Assembly: GCA_900539095.1 (NCBI GenBank)
Contig: UQAR01000045.1
Coordinates: 1-18,636, forward strand
Direction: 5' to 3'
Origin: an uncultured Ruminococcus sp.
Lineage (GTDB): Bacteria > Bacillota > Clostridia > Oscillospirales > Ruminococcaceae
Length of the DNA stretch: 18,636 nt
Made by a program: the position numbers and the translations under genes. The notes beneath the pieces were generated by a model that saw nothing but the letters and a program-made list of their open reading frames with translations, made no database searches and had not been told where the DNA came from. Positions 1-7,431 of this stretch are shown here, in pieces; the stretch's first letter is position 1; each line of letters begins with the position of its first letter.

Positions 1-1076
1 AGATCCGAGTTGCCGTTATTTTCGGCGGAAAATCCAACGAGCACGACGTATCTGTTGTTTCTGCAACTCACGTTATTAAGAGTATTCCCAAGGACAAATA
101 TGATGTTATCTGTATCGGAATAACAAAAAAAGGTCACTGGATGAAATATATAGGAGATGTTGACGATATTGCGTCAAACAAATGGGAACAGCACCCTGAC
201 AATGTTCCATGCGTTCTCAGCCCTGATCCACTGCACAAAGGCTTTATAGCTTTGGGCGAAAACGGTGAATATCAGAAAGTAAAGGTAGATGTTATTTTCC
301 CTGTTCTTCACGGCAAGAACGGCGAGGACGGCACTATTCAGGGACTTTTCCAGCTTGCTGAGATACCATTCGTAGGCTGTGACTGTATATCCTCTGCAAA
401 CTGCATGGACAAGGGACTTACACACACTGTTCTTGACGCCAATGGCATAAGAACAGCAAAGTGGGTGGGCATTATCACCTCAGAGCTTTCACATCTTGAT
501 GAGAAGTGTGACGAAATGGAAAGCAAGCTTGGCTACCCAATGTTCGTCAAGCCTGCAAACTGCGGTTCTTCTGTGGGCGTTTCAAAAGCTAAGGACAGAG
601 ATGAACTTAAAGCTGCCATAAAGCTTGCTTTTGCACATGACGGCAAGGTAATAGTTGAAGAAACTATCGTCGGCATGGAGTGTGAATGTGCAGTAATGGG
701 CAACGAAGAGCCTTTCGCATCTACAGTCGGCGAAGTATGTTCCGCAAATGATGAATTTTACGATTTTGACGCAAAGTACAATGACGCTGCGTCAAAAACT
801 CTTATTCCTGCTAGAATGAGCAAGGAAAGCATAGAAGAAATAAGAAAGACTGCTGTCAAAGCTTACAGAGCAATGGGCTGCAGCGGACTTTCAAGAGTAG
901 ATTTCTTCCTTATGAAGGACGGAACTGTTATCCTTAATGAGATAAACACACTGCCGGGTCATACTCCTATAAGTATGTACCCTCAGCTTATGCAGTATGA
1001 AGGCATGACCCCTGAACAGCAGGAAGATAAGCTCATCAAGCTGGCACTTGATAAGGCGGAGGTCGATTATGAATAA
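1..1076 (+). CDS. ddl: D-alanine--D-alanine ligase, 5'-truncated at window edge
   Basis: This cytoplasmic ATP-grasp enzyme joins two D-alanines for the UDP-MurNAc-pentapeptide. The reading frame is open from base 3, well before the first internal ATG at 141, and begins IRVAVIFGGKSNEHDVS, the usual Ddl N-terminus. Only a few codons should be missing. Visible motifs are the ATP-grasp loop KPANCGSSVGVSKA, the conserved EETIVGMECECAVMGN, the omega-loop YDFDAKYND and the C-terminal NEINTLPGHTPISMYPQL with metal- and substrate-binding residues. The omega-loop KY tyrosine (codon 777-779) is the residue typical of D-Ala-D-Ala ligases rather than the D-Ala-D-Lac type. The stop overlaps the murI start by 8 bases, so the two genes are probably translationally coupled. 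About 357 residues are visible, normal for the family. Confidence 0.95.
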   Translation, partial: IRVAVIFGGKSNEHDVSVVSATHVIKSIPKDKYDVICIGITKKGHWMKYIGDVDDIASNKWEQHPDNVPCVLSPDPLHKGFIALGENGEYQKVKVDVIFPVLHGKNGEDGTIQGLFQLAEIPFVGCDCISSANCMDKGLTHTVLDANGIRTAKWVGIITSELSHLDEKCDEMESKLGYPMFVKPANCGSSVGVSKAKDRDELKAAIKLAFAHDGKVIVEETIVGMECECAVMGNEEPFASTVGEVCSANDEFYDFDAKYNDAASKTLIPARMSKESIEEIRKTAVKAYRAMGCSGLSRVDFFLMKDGTVILNEINTLPGHTPISMYPQLMQYEGMTPEQQEDKLIKLALDKAEVDYE

Positions 1077-1878
1077 TGCCGCCATTGGAGTTTTCGATTC
1101 GGGCGTCGGCGGACTTACCTGCGTAAAGGAACTTATACAGCTGCTGCCCCGTGAGAATATCGTCTATCTGGGTGACACAGCAAGAGTGCCATACGGTTCA
1201 AAAAGCCGTGAAACGATAATGAGTTATGCTCAGCAGGATATTGAATTTCTCAAGCAGCACAACGTCAAGATGATACTTGTTGCCTGCGGCACGGTTTCGT
1301 CTGTGCTGCCTGCAATGGATATAAAGTCGGATATCTCTATAAGCGGAGTTGTTGAACCTACTGTAAAGGCTGCCTGCTCTGCCACAAGAAACAACAGGAT
1401 AGGCGTTATTGCCACAAGTGCCACCATAAAGAGCGGCATTTACGGCAGAGCAATAAGGAGCATAAATCCAAATATAAAGGTAGTGGGCAAGGCTTGCCCT
1501 ATGTTCGTTCCGCTTGTGGAAAACGGCTATACCGCTCCTGACTGCGTACCTGCAAGATATATCGCTCAGGAATATCTTGAGATCATGAAAAAAGAGGACG
1601 TTGATACCCTTATTCTTGGTTGCACTCACTATCCTCACCTTACTGAACTTATCTCGGACATAATGGGCGAGGGAGTTGCACTTGTGTCGTCAGGTGCTGA
1701 ACTGGCTAAATATGCACTCAACACTCTTTCATACAGCGATGATACCGCAAACAGGGAAGAGCGTGAAAGCCTTGAACTATACTGTACAGACAGCGTTGAA
1801 CTGTTTTCAGAGAATGTTGAGCGTTTTCTCGGAAACAATATCAATGCACAAATATCAAAATGCAGCCTAAAGCTGTAA
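1069..1878 (+). CDS. murI: glutamate racemase
   Basis: MurI converts L- to D-glutamate for peptidoglycan without a cofactor, using two cysteines. I chose the ATG at 1069 rather than 1048: it gives MNNAAIGVFDSGVGGL, the standard MurI N-terminus, and has AAGGCGGAGG at 1053-1062, six bases upstream. The product is 269 aa, a normal length. Visible motifs are the N-terminal DSGVGGL, YLGDTARVPYG, the first catalytic cysteine in VACGTVSS (Cys73) and the second in LGCTHYPHL (Cys185, with His187). The first motif is odd: most MurI proteins have CNT, but here the residue after Cys73 is Gly. The gene overlaps the end of ddl by 8 bases, so D-Glu and D-Ala-D-Ala production are likely co-expressed. Confidence 0.93.
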   Translation: MNNAAIGVFDSGVGGLTCVKELIQLLPRENIVYLGDTARVPYGSKSRETIMSYAQQDIEFLKQHNVKMILVACGTVSSVLPAMDIKSDISISGVVEPTVKAACSATRNNRIGVIATSATIKSGIYGRAIRSINPNIKVVGKACPMFVPLVENGYTAPDCVPARYIAQEYLEIMKKEDVDTLILGCTHYPHLTELISDIMGEGVALVSSGAELAKYALNTLSYSDDTANREERESLELYCTDSVELFSENVERFLGNNINAQISKCSLKL

Positions 1879-1893
1879 ACTGGAGGATTTTAT

Positions 1894-2331
1894 TTGACAG
1901 GCAAGGAAGTATCCATAAAACTTGTTAGCCGCCAAAATGACGGCAATTCAAAGGAAGAAAGCGAGCTTATTTCAACAGGTCTGTATGAACCGACTGAAAC
2001 AGGATATCGCATTTCATACGAAGAATCAGAGGCAACAGGATTTGAGGGAAGTATCACAACTCTCGAAACTGACGGCTGCCGAAAAGTAACAATGACGAGA
2101 ACAGGTGCGGTAGAATCCAATCTTGTGGTCGAAATGGGCACAAAGCAGCACTGCGTTTATGGCACACCATACGGTGATTTCATGGTGGGCATAACTGCAA
2201 AGTCCATAAGATCTGACCTTGATGAAAACGGCGGTCTGCTATTCTTTCACTATGTGATAGACGTAAATTCAAGCTATATCGGTGATTTTGAGATCACCAT
2301 AGAAGTAAAAGCGGCAAATGTTGTCGCATAA
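1894..2331 (+). CDS. DUF1934 family protein (YwiB-like)
   Basis: This is a predicted small cytoplasmic beta-barrel protein of 145 aa; the family's function is unknown. The start is TTG at 1894, supported by GGAGG at 1882-1886 with a 7-base spacing and by the lack of a suitable in-frame ATG. The protein begins TGKEVSIKLVSRQ and alternates polar and hydrophobic residues. It contains YRISYEESEATGFEGS, MTRTGAVESNLVVEMG and the C-terminal FHYVIDVNSSYIGDFEITI, all typical of DUF1934. It lies 15 bases after murI and 29 bases before argS. The pairing with argS is also seen in Bacillus subtilis (ywiB-argS), which supports the family call by context. There is no signal peptide or membrane segment. Confidence 0.82.
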   Translation: MTGKEVSIKLVSRQNDGNSKEESELISTGLYEPTETGYRISYEESEATGFEGSITTLETDGCRKVTMTRTGAVESNLVVEMGTKQHCVYGTPYGDFMVGITAKSIRSDLDENGGLLFFHYVIDVNSSYIGDFEITIEVKAANVVA

Positions 2332-2360
2332 TTATAAATTCGGAAGGACGGAAAAATAAT

Positions 2361-4049
2361 ATGACCAATCTCATAAGCGACGCATTTATTCAGGCTAAGG
2401 AGCTTGTAATGAAAGCTATGGGCGAGCTTGTTGCAGACGGAACTTTCCCTGCTGAGCCTATCCCTGCATTCAATACAGAGATTCCTGCCGATTCTAAAAA
2501 CGGTGACGTTTCCACCAATGCCGCAATGGTATGTGCAAGACCTTTCAGAAATAATCCAAGAAAGATAGCTGAGGCAATCGTATCTAAAATTGACCTTAAC
2601 GGCTCATATTTTGCAAAGTGTGAGGTAGCAGGTCCTGGATTTATCAATTTTTTCTATTCGCCAGAGTGGTATGCAACTGTAGTTGCATCTGTTTTGGATC
2701 AGAAAGAGAAATACGGTGAAACAGATCTTGGTGCCGGCAAGAGCGTTCTTGTGGAATTTGTTTCAGCAAACCCTACAGGACCTATGCACATAGGCAACGC
2801 AAGAGGCGGAGCTATAGGCGACTGTCTTGCCTCAGTTCTTGAAAAGGCTGGCTATGACGTTGCAAGAGAATTTTATATAAATGATGCAGGAAATCAGATA
2901 GAAAAATTCAAGACATCTCTTGAAGTAAGATATCTTCAGATATACAAGCCTGAAACTGAACTTCCTGAGGACGCTTATCAGGGTCAGGACATAATCGACC
3001 ATGCAAACGCTTTCAATGAGATATACGGCGACAAGTATGTGAACGCTGACAGCGAGGAACGCCGTCAGGCACTTTGCGATTTTGCACTTCCTAAGAATAT
3101 TCAGAAACTTCATGACGACCTTGGCAAATACAGAATACAGTATGACAAGTGGTTCAACGAGAGCACACTTCACAAGGACGGCTCAGTTCAGCGAGTTATC
3201 GAGCAGCTCAAAGCAAGCGGTCACACCTATGAGCAGGACGGTGCACTTTGGTTCAAGACAACTGATTTCGGCGACGAAAAGGATAGAGTCCTCGTGCGTG
3301 AAAACGGCGTGCCAACATATCTTGTTCCGGATATCGCTTATCACTATAACAAGCTTGCCGTAAGAAAGTTTGACAAGGCTGTGGATATTTTCGGTGCAGA
3401 CCACCACGGCTACATCGCAAGAATAAAGGCGTCCATGACAGCTCTTGGCGTTGACGCTGACAGACTTGATATTGTTATAATGCAAATGGTAAACCTCGTC
3501 CGCAACGGCGAAAAATATAAGCTTTCAAAGCGTTCAGGAAAGGCTATCACACTTTCTACTCTTCTTGACGAGATACCAATAGACGCAGCAAGATTTTTCT
3601 TCAATCTTCGTGAGCCTAACTCTCACTTTGATTTTGACCTTGACCTTGCCGTATCTCAGACAAGCCAGAACCCAGTTTACTATGTACAGTATGCACACGC
3701 AAGAATTTGTTCTGTCCTTAAAAAGATGAACGAAGAGGGTATTGAAGTAAAGAGCCTTGACAAGGCGGCTCTCAGCGTGCTCACAGCCCCTGAGGAGCAG
3801 GAGATGATAAAACACCTTGCTACTCTGCCAAACGTTATAAACGAGGCTGCAAAGGCTTATGACCCTGCTAAGGTAACAAAGTATGTTATAGACCTTGCTA
3901 CAATGTATCACAAGTTCTATAACAACTGCCGTATCATGGGTGAGGACGAAAGCATCATGCAGGCTAGATTGTCACTTTCACTTGCAGTAAAACAGGTAAT
4001 AAAGAATATTCTTGATATGCTCAAGATAACCTGCCCTGAGTCAATGTAA
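2361..4049 (+). CDS. argS: arginyl-tRNA synthetase
   Basis: This class I aminoacyl-tRNA synthetase charges tRNA-Arg in the cytoplasm. It is 562 aa, normal for the family. The order of domains is an N-terminal additional domain (about residues 1-115, ending in GPGFINFF), the Rossmann catalytic core with the HIGH-type motif in SANPTGPMHIGNARGG (HIGN at 143-146), the KMSKS-equivalent KLSKR at 387-391, and a C-terminal DALR anticodon-binding domain starting near VYYVQYAHARICSVL and ending ITCPESM. The ATG at 2361 is preceded by AAGGACGG at about nine bases. It is the last gene of the ddl-murI-DUF1934-argS cluster, and a terminator hairpin follows 12 bases downstream. Confidence 0.97.
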   Translation: MTNLISDAFIQAKELVMKAMGELVADGTFPAEPIPAFNTEIPADSKNGDVSTNAAMVCARPFRNNPRKIAEAIVSKIDLNGSYFAKCEVAGPGFINFFYSPEWYATVVASVLDQKEKYGETDLGAGKSVLVEFVSANPTGPMHIGNARGGAIGDCLASVLEKAGYDVAREFYINDAGNQIEKFKTSLEVRYLQIYKPETELPEDAYQGQDIIDHANAFNEIYGDKYVNADSEERRQALCDFALPKNIQKLHDDLGKYRIQYDKWFNESTLHKDGSVQRVIEQLKASGHTYEQDGALWFKTTDFGDEKDRVLVRENGVPTYLVPDIAYHYNKLAVRKFDKAVDIFGADHHGYIARIKASMTALGVDADRLDIVIMQMVNLVRNGEKYKLSKRSGKAITLSTLLDEIPIDAARFFFNLREPNSHFDFDLDLAVSQTSQNPVYYVQYAHARICSVLKKMNEEGIEVKSLDKAALSVLTAPEEQEMIKHLATLPNVINEAAKAYDPAKVTKYVIDLATMYHKFYNNCRIMGEDESIMQARLSLSLAVKQVIKNILDMLKITCPESM

Positions 4050-4061
4050 TATAAAAGATAA

Positions 4062-4103
4062 GACCTGACCGTGGAGAATTTCACGATCGGGTCATTTTTA
4101 TTT
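4062..4103. terminator. bidirectional terminator between argS and ogg
   Basis: The arms GACCTGACCGTG (4062-4073) and CACGATCGGGTC (4082-4093) pair over 12 positions with one mismatch and one G-T pair around an 8-base loop. ATTTTTATTT follows on the plus strand, serving argS. The minus-strand side also reads into a T-rich stretch, so it can serve the convergent ogg, whose stop codon lies at 4098-4100. Confidence 0.8.
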
Positions 4104-4901
4104 CTGTGTGTTTCTTATGTAATGGAAGAGATATTGCTGTGCAATGCCCTCAACGCCTTTAACACAAGCAGGAAGTCCGTTTGGATACCACTGTGCAAGC
4201 ACTCGCTTTACCCACACATCTTTCGGAAAAGCGTCCGTTTTATAAAAACCAAAAAGCAGCGTGCAGTCTGCAACTTTAGGTCCAACGCCTTTGATCTTCA
4301 TAAGCTCGTTTCGTGCATCGTCAAGCGGCAGAGCCTTTATCTTGTCATAATCTATCTCACCACTCAAAACCTTTTCAATGGCGTCAACAAGATATTTTGC
4401 TCTGAACCCTGAACGCAAATACCCAAGGCTGTCTATAGTTTCATCTGCCATATCTTCAGCAGAAGGGTAGCCGCCGTAATGCTCACACAGACGTCCTATA
4501 ATACCCTTTATCCTTGGGATATTATTGTTCTGGCTTATTATAAACGATGATAAAGCCTCCCAGCTGTCCTGCCTGAGTATCCTTATACCGCCTGCAAAAG
4601 CACAGGCTTTCGCCAAGGTCTCGTCCTCAGAAAAGCGGCGTTTTAGCTCGCCATAGTCTGTGTTAAGATCAAAATAATCTGCCCATATGTTTTCAAAATC
4701 CTGAACAGTGGTATTATGCAGCCTGAAAACGCCTTTTTCCTCTTCCTCGCTGATAGTCAGCCTGTTATTGAGAAATGCTCCGCTGTAAGTGTTCTCATCA
4801 ATCTTTTCCCAGCGAAAAGCCTGACCGCAGTCAAGAGTATCGTCAAGCCCAAAATCAGGCTGCTTAAGCAGTATATCGCTGCCGCTTTGTGTATAATCCA
4901 T
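4098..4901 (-). CDS. ogg: 8-oxoguanine DNA glycosylase (OGG1 family, bifunctional glycosylase/lyase)
   Basis: This enzyme removes oxidised guanine from DNA and can nick the abasic strand (base excision repair). It has the OGG N-terminal domain (DDTLDCGQAFRW near residues 20-31) followed by the helix-hairpin-helix glycosylase domain. The signature SSFIISQNNNIPRI matches the OGG1 NNN region. MKIKGVGPKVADC carries the catalytic lysine (Lys209), and DAFPKDVWVKRV carries the catalytic aspartate (Asp228). I chose the ATG at 4901 (267 aa) over the ATG at 4916 because GGAG sits nine bases before it, while the upstream ATG has no ribosome binding site. The gene is convergent with argS and divergent from the DUF6062 gene. 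An AlkA-type glycosylase is less likely given the N-terminal domain. Confidence 0.88.
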   Translation of the reverse strand: MDYTQSGSDILLKQPDFGLDDTLDCGQAFRWEKIDENTYSGAFLNNRLTISEEEEKGVFRLHNTTVQDFENIWADYFDLNTDYGELKRRFSEDETLAKACAFAGGIRILRQDSWEALSSFIISQNNNIPRIKGIIGRLCEHYGGYPSAEDMADETIDSLGYLRSGFRAKYLVDAIEKVLSGEIDYDKIKALPLDDARNELMKIKGVGPKVADCTLLFGFYKTDAFPKDVWVKRVLAQWYPNGLPACVKGVEGIAQQYLFHYIRNTQK

Positions 4902-4941
4902 AAAATACAACTCCATTATATGATAAATTTATCGAATCGAC

Positions 4942-4970
4942 TTGCAAAATCCTACAAAAGATATTATACT
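4942..4970 (+). promoter_or_regulatory. sigma-A-type promoter for the DUF6062 gene
   Basis: TTGCAA (4942-4947), a 17-base spacer and TATACT (4965-4970) lie about 60 bases upstream of the ATG at 5030, within the divergent intergenic gap. Spacing and both hexamers fit the housekeeping consensus. Confidence 0.6.
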
Positions 4971-5029
4971 ATAAATATCAGTATTTTTCAAGCGGATAGA
5001 TCAAACAGATTTCAGAAAGGATACATAAA

Positions 5030-5713
5030 ATGAGAGAAAGTATTTTGACCATTCCGGTCACTGATATATTTGAGCCGAAATGCGGCTGCCCTATATGCCG
5101 ACTGCGTGATACACTGGAGCAGAGAACCGTTGAATACATAATGGGTGCGGCAATGATGGAGCCTGACGTGCGTATGGAAACAAACAAGCTTGGATTCTGC
5201 AAAACGCACTTTGAACAGATGAGAGCCTGCAAAAACAGACTGTCGCTCGCACTTATGCTGCAATCTCATTTGCAGGATATGCAAAAACATATTTTCACAC
5301 GAAAGAAAATGTTTGAGGGCAAAACTGCCAAACAGAAAAAGGTCAGTGCAGTGAACAATGAATGTTTTGTGTGCAGCAAAGTAGACTGGGGAATGTCAAG
5401 AATACTTGTAACGCTTTTTGAGATGTATGACCAGCAGCGTGATTTCAGAGAACTTTTAGCTCAGCAGGAAATGCTTTGCCTGCCTCACTATGACCTGCTC
5501 GTATCAATGTGCACTGAGAATATGGATAAGAAGTATCAAAAGCAGTTTATCGATGCCTGCGGAGAACTTACAAGCAAATATCTTGATTCTCTTGAGGCTG
5601 ACGTTTCACATTACTGCAAGATGTATGACTACCGTAACACAGGTGCGAATGCTGACTGGGGAAACTCCAAGGATTCCATAGAAAGAGCGATAAAGTTTCT
5701 CACAACAAGATAA
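5030..5713 (+). CDS. DUF6062 family protein with duplicated CxxC/CxxH motifs
   Basis: This is a 227-aa soluble protein of unknown function that I recognise as DUF6062-like, a family common in gut Clostridia. The ATG at 5030 has AGAAAGGA eight bases upstream. It contains two similar modules. The first has CGCPIC (Cys18, 20, 23) followed by GFCKTH (Cys57, His60); the second has CFVC (Cys112, 115) followed by LCLPH (Cys150, His153). Each pair gives a C-x2-C plus C-x2-H set, suggesting two metal, probably zinc, sites in an internally duplicated helical protein. The metal is an inference. There is no signal peptide or membrane segment. The gene has its own promoter, no terminator is obvious, and the following 531 bases are non-coding. 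Confidence 0.72.
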   Translation: MRESILTIPVTDIFEPKCGCPICRLRDTLEQRTVEYIMGAAMMEPDVRMETNKLGFCKTHFEQMRACKNRLSLALMLQSHLQDMQKHIFTRKKMFEGKTAKQKKVSAVNNECFVCSKVDWGMSRILVTLFEMYDQQRDFRELLAQQEMLCLPHYDLLVSMCTENMDKKYQKQFIDACGELTSKYLDSLEADVSHYCKMYDYRNTGANADWGNSKDSIERAIKFLTTR

Positions 5714-6030
5714 GAAAATTTCGTTACTTTTCGTTACAATAATTACAATTTGATTTTTATGCAACGGATTGTAAAAGTACGATTTAATGTACAGAAAGAC
5801 TGTCTTTGTTGATTAATGGCTGTTTGCACATTTAAAGGGTCATTTTTTGTACTTTGACCTCTGAATTGTAAATTTATCTTCAAACAAATTCAAAAACCCT
5901 GTAAACTGCGGCTGTTCCAAAGCTTGCAAAAATCTTTCAACAACCACGCACTTGTCTTAACATATTAGTAATATTTATCCCTGCATTAGTTGCTATATGT
6001 TAGTAGATTTTCGCATGAACAGTCGATTTT

Positions 6031-6176
6031 CGTTGAAATATAGAGTTTTCAACAGCTTGTAAACACCGATAAAACCATGAGTTTTCAACGTTTTCAACAT
6101 GGTTTTCAACAGAAAATGCCTATATGTATGTTGAAAACTTTTCACTTTCAACATTTTTGTGTTGAAATGTTGAATA
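6031..6176. repeat. array of GTTTTCAAC elements in both orientations
   Basis: The exact 9-mer GTTTTCAAC occurs at 6045-6053, 6081-6089, 6090-6098 and 6102-6110, and as its complement GTTGAAAAC at 6130-6138. Shorter versions occur at 6032-6038 (GTTGAAA), 6146-6153 (TTTCAACA), 6160-6167 (TGTTGAAA) and 6169-6174 (GTTGAA). Neighbouring copies form perfect inverted repeats, such as TTTCAACA at 6146-6153 with TGTTGAAA at 6160-6167. A CCATG...CATGG pair brackets the two head-to-tail copies. TTTTCAACA matches the DnaA box TTATCCACA at 7 of 9 positions. The array could be a multi-site operator or a DnaA-type cluster; the sequence alone does not decide. Confidence 0.85.
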
Positions 6177-6206
6177 TTGCTCCTCTAACAAGCCAATAAT
6201 CAGTAA

Positions 6207-6212
6207 TATAAT
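6207..6212 (+). promoter_or_regulatory. probable -10 box of the 86-aa gene
   Basis: A perfect TATAAT lies 32 bases before the ATG at 6245. No good -35 hexamer sits 16-18 bases upstream, where there is only TCTAAC-like sequence. The GTTTTCAAC array ends about 30 bases upstream of this box, so an activator acting from the array is possible. Confidence 0.4.
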
Positions 6213-6244
6213 CAATTAATTGGCATTTGGAGGAGTTTTAGATC

Positions 6245-6505
6245 ATGCTCAAGGGAATTAATAAACAAATCATCGAGATAAAGTGTACAGGTAATGAATG
6301 TTTTGATAAGATTTTGTTATTTGTAAATTCAGATAAAAGTCATCTGCCGCCTGAGATTTTAAGAAAAAATGCTGTCGAAATAGCAAGTATAATAACGGGG
6401 GAGCAAAGACCATACGAAAACAGAAAGTACAATCCTGCGATGCTGACATTCACTTTAATGGGTGCAGCAGTGCTTGTTATGCTGTTGATCGCATTGTGTA
6501 TGTGA
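6245..6505 (+). CDS. small tail-anchored membrane protein of unknown function
   Basis: This 86-aa ORF starts with ATG preceded by GGAGGAG (6231-6237), a strong ribosome binding site, and is followed by a clear intrinsic terminator, so it looks like a real single-gene unit. Residues 1-65 are soluble and mixed in charge, with FDKILLFVNSDKSHLPPEIL and a basic stretch before the membrane segment (RPYENRKYN). Residues about 67-85 (MLTFTLMGAAVLVMLLIALC) form one hydrophobic helix at the very C-terminus, so the predicted topology is a cytoplasmic N-terminus with a C-terminal anchor. I do not recognise a family. Its upstream region is the GTTTTCAAC array, suggesting dedicated regulation. Confidence 0.72.
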   Translation: MLKGINKQIIEIKCTGNECFDKILLFVNSDKSHLPPEILRKNAVEIASIITGEQRPYENRKYNPAMLTFTLMGAAVLVMLLIALCM

Positions 6506-6556
6506 ATATCATAAATATCATTGATAAAATTTGTGTAAATCGTCGAAAGTCTGTAT

Positions 6557-6592
6557 AAAAAGCCTGTTTGCTATTGGCATTCAGGCTTTTTT
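6557..6592 (+). terminator. intrinsic terminator of the 86-aa gene
   Basis: The arms AAAAAGCCTG (6557-6566) and CAGGCTTTTT (6582-6591) are perfectly complementary around a 15-base loop and end in a run of six T. It overlaps the promoter of rlmB. Confidence 0.85.
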
Positions 6593-6602
6593 GTGGTATA
6601 AT
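6574..6602 (+). promoter_or_regulatory. sigma-A-type promoter of rlmB, nested in the terminator
   Basis: TTGGCA (6574-6579), a 17-base spacer and TATAAT (6597-6602) lie 36 bases upstream of the rlmB ATG. The -35 box is in the terminator loop, and the spacer covers the right arm and T run. Confidence 0.7.
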
Positions 6603-6637
6603 GACAGGTAGTATATTTTTTTGAAAAGGAAATTTCA

Positions 6638-7411
6638 ATGACTAATTATCAGGATAAAAAGAATAATATCGACGAAGAAAATGAACTTCAGCTTATAATC
6701 GGCAGAAACCCAGTTATCGAGGCTCTAAAGGCGAATAAGCTGATAGATACTATCTATATCAACCCAGAGGCTAAGGGCTCTATCACGCTTATTTGCAGGC
6801 TTGCAAAGGAAAAAGGCATAAACGTTAAGCGTGTCACTGAGGTCAAGCTCAATAATATGAGCAGGGGAGCGTCACATCAGGGTGTTATTGCTATGGGTGC
6901 TTGTGCTGAGTACGTTACACCTGAGGATATTCTGAGCATTGCACATGAAAAAGGCGAAGATCCTTTTATCATCATCTGTGATGAAATAGAAGATCCGCAC
7001 AACCTTGGTGCGATAATCAGAACGGCTGAGGCTGCTGGTGCTCACGGTGTTATAATCCCTAAAAGAAGAAGTGCATCGCTCAATGCCACAGTTTTTAAAA
7101 CGTCAGCAGGAGCAGCAAGCTGGCTGCCTGTTGCAAGGGTATCAAACCTTGCGGCTACTATCGATATGCTGAAAGATAACGGCGTGTGGATCTATGGAAC
7201 TGACGGTGAGGGACAAAGCTATACAGAGGTAAAGCTCACAGGTCCTATGGCTTTGATAGTCGGCTCTGAGGGCTTTGGTATGGGACGTCTTATAAAAGTT
7301 AAATGTGATTTTCTACTTAGTCTGCCAATGGTGGGCAAGGTCAATTCTCTGAACGCTTCCGTTGCGGCAGGCATTTTCATGTATGAGGCCGTAAGACAGA
7401 GAAATCTATAA
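6638..7411 (+). CDS. rlmB: 23S rRNA (guanosine-2'-O-)-methyltransferase RlmB (SpoU/TrmH family)
   Basis: This is an S-adenosylmethionine-dependent ribose methyltransferase of the SPOUT class that modifies 23S rRNA. It is 257 aa, normal for the family. An N-terminal SpoU substrate-binding domain (IIGRNPVIEALKANK, about residues 20-34, then GASHQGVIA) precedes the knotted catalytic domain. Motif 1 is DPHNLGAIIRTAEAAGAHG with Asn122 and Arg128, motif 2 is ALIVGSEGFGMG (205-216), and motif 3 is NSLNASVAAGIFMYE (236-250). The ATG at 6638 has AAAAGGA seven bases upstream. The next gene starts 20 bases after the stop and is probably co-transcribed. A related rRNA or tRNA target cannot be excluded, but the N-terminal domain favours RlmB-like. 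Confidence 0.9.
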   Translation: MTNYQDKKNNIDEENELQLIIGRNPVIEALKANKLIDTIYINPEAKGSITLICRLAKEKGINVKRVTEVKLNNMSRGASHQGVIAMGACAEYVTPEDILSIAHEKGEDPFIIICDEIEDPHNLGAIIRTAEAAGAHGVIIPKRRSASLNATVFKTSAGAASWLPVARVSNLAATIDMLKDNGVWIYGTDGEGQSYTEVKLTGPMALIVGSEGFGMGRLIKVKCDFLLSLPMVGKVNSLNASVAAGIFMYEAVRQRNL

Positions 7412-7431
7412 AAGAGCAGGAGGTTAAAGCT

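Larger units (their letters stand above)
5714..6244 (+). other. 531-bp AT-rich non-coding region
   Basis: I find no credible gene on either strand here. From left to right it holds a tandem pair TTTCGTTAC (5719-5727 and 5729-5737), a weak hairpin around AGGGTCA...TGACCT near 5837-5872, three TTAGT elements (5965, 5986, 6000), a TTTCAAC at 5935-5941, and then the dense GTTTTCAAC array annotated separately. The last 40 bases carry the -10 box and GGAGGAG ribosome binding site of the 86-aa gene. No known riboswitch or small RNA is recognisable by eye. Confidence 0.75.

Noticed and set aside
1198..1638. 146-aa minus-strand ORF
   Set aside because: It is an antisense shadow of murI with no start signal.
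4071..4412. 113-aa plus-strand ORF
   Set aside because: It starts within the terminator and lies antisense to the well-supported ogg gene.
6031..6176. GTTTTCAAC repeats as a CRISPR array
   Set aside because: The unit is only 9 bases, spacing is irregular, orientations are mixed and there are no cas genes.
5714..6244. The array region as the main chromosomal origin
   Set aside because: No dnaA, dnaN or rpmH is nearby, and the gene orientation around it is not divergent as expected at an origin.
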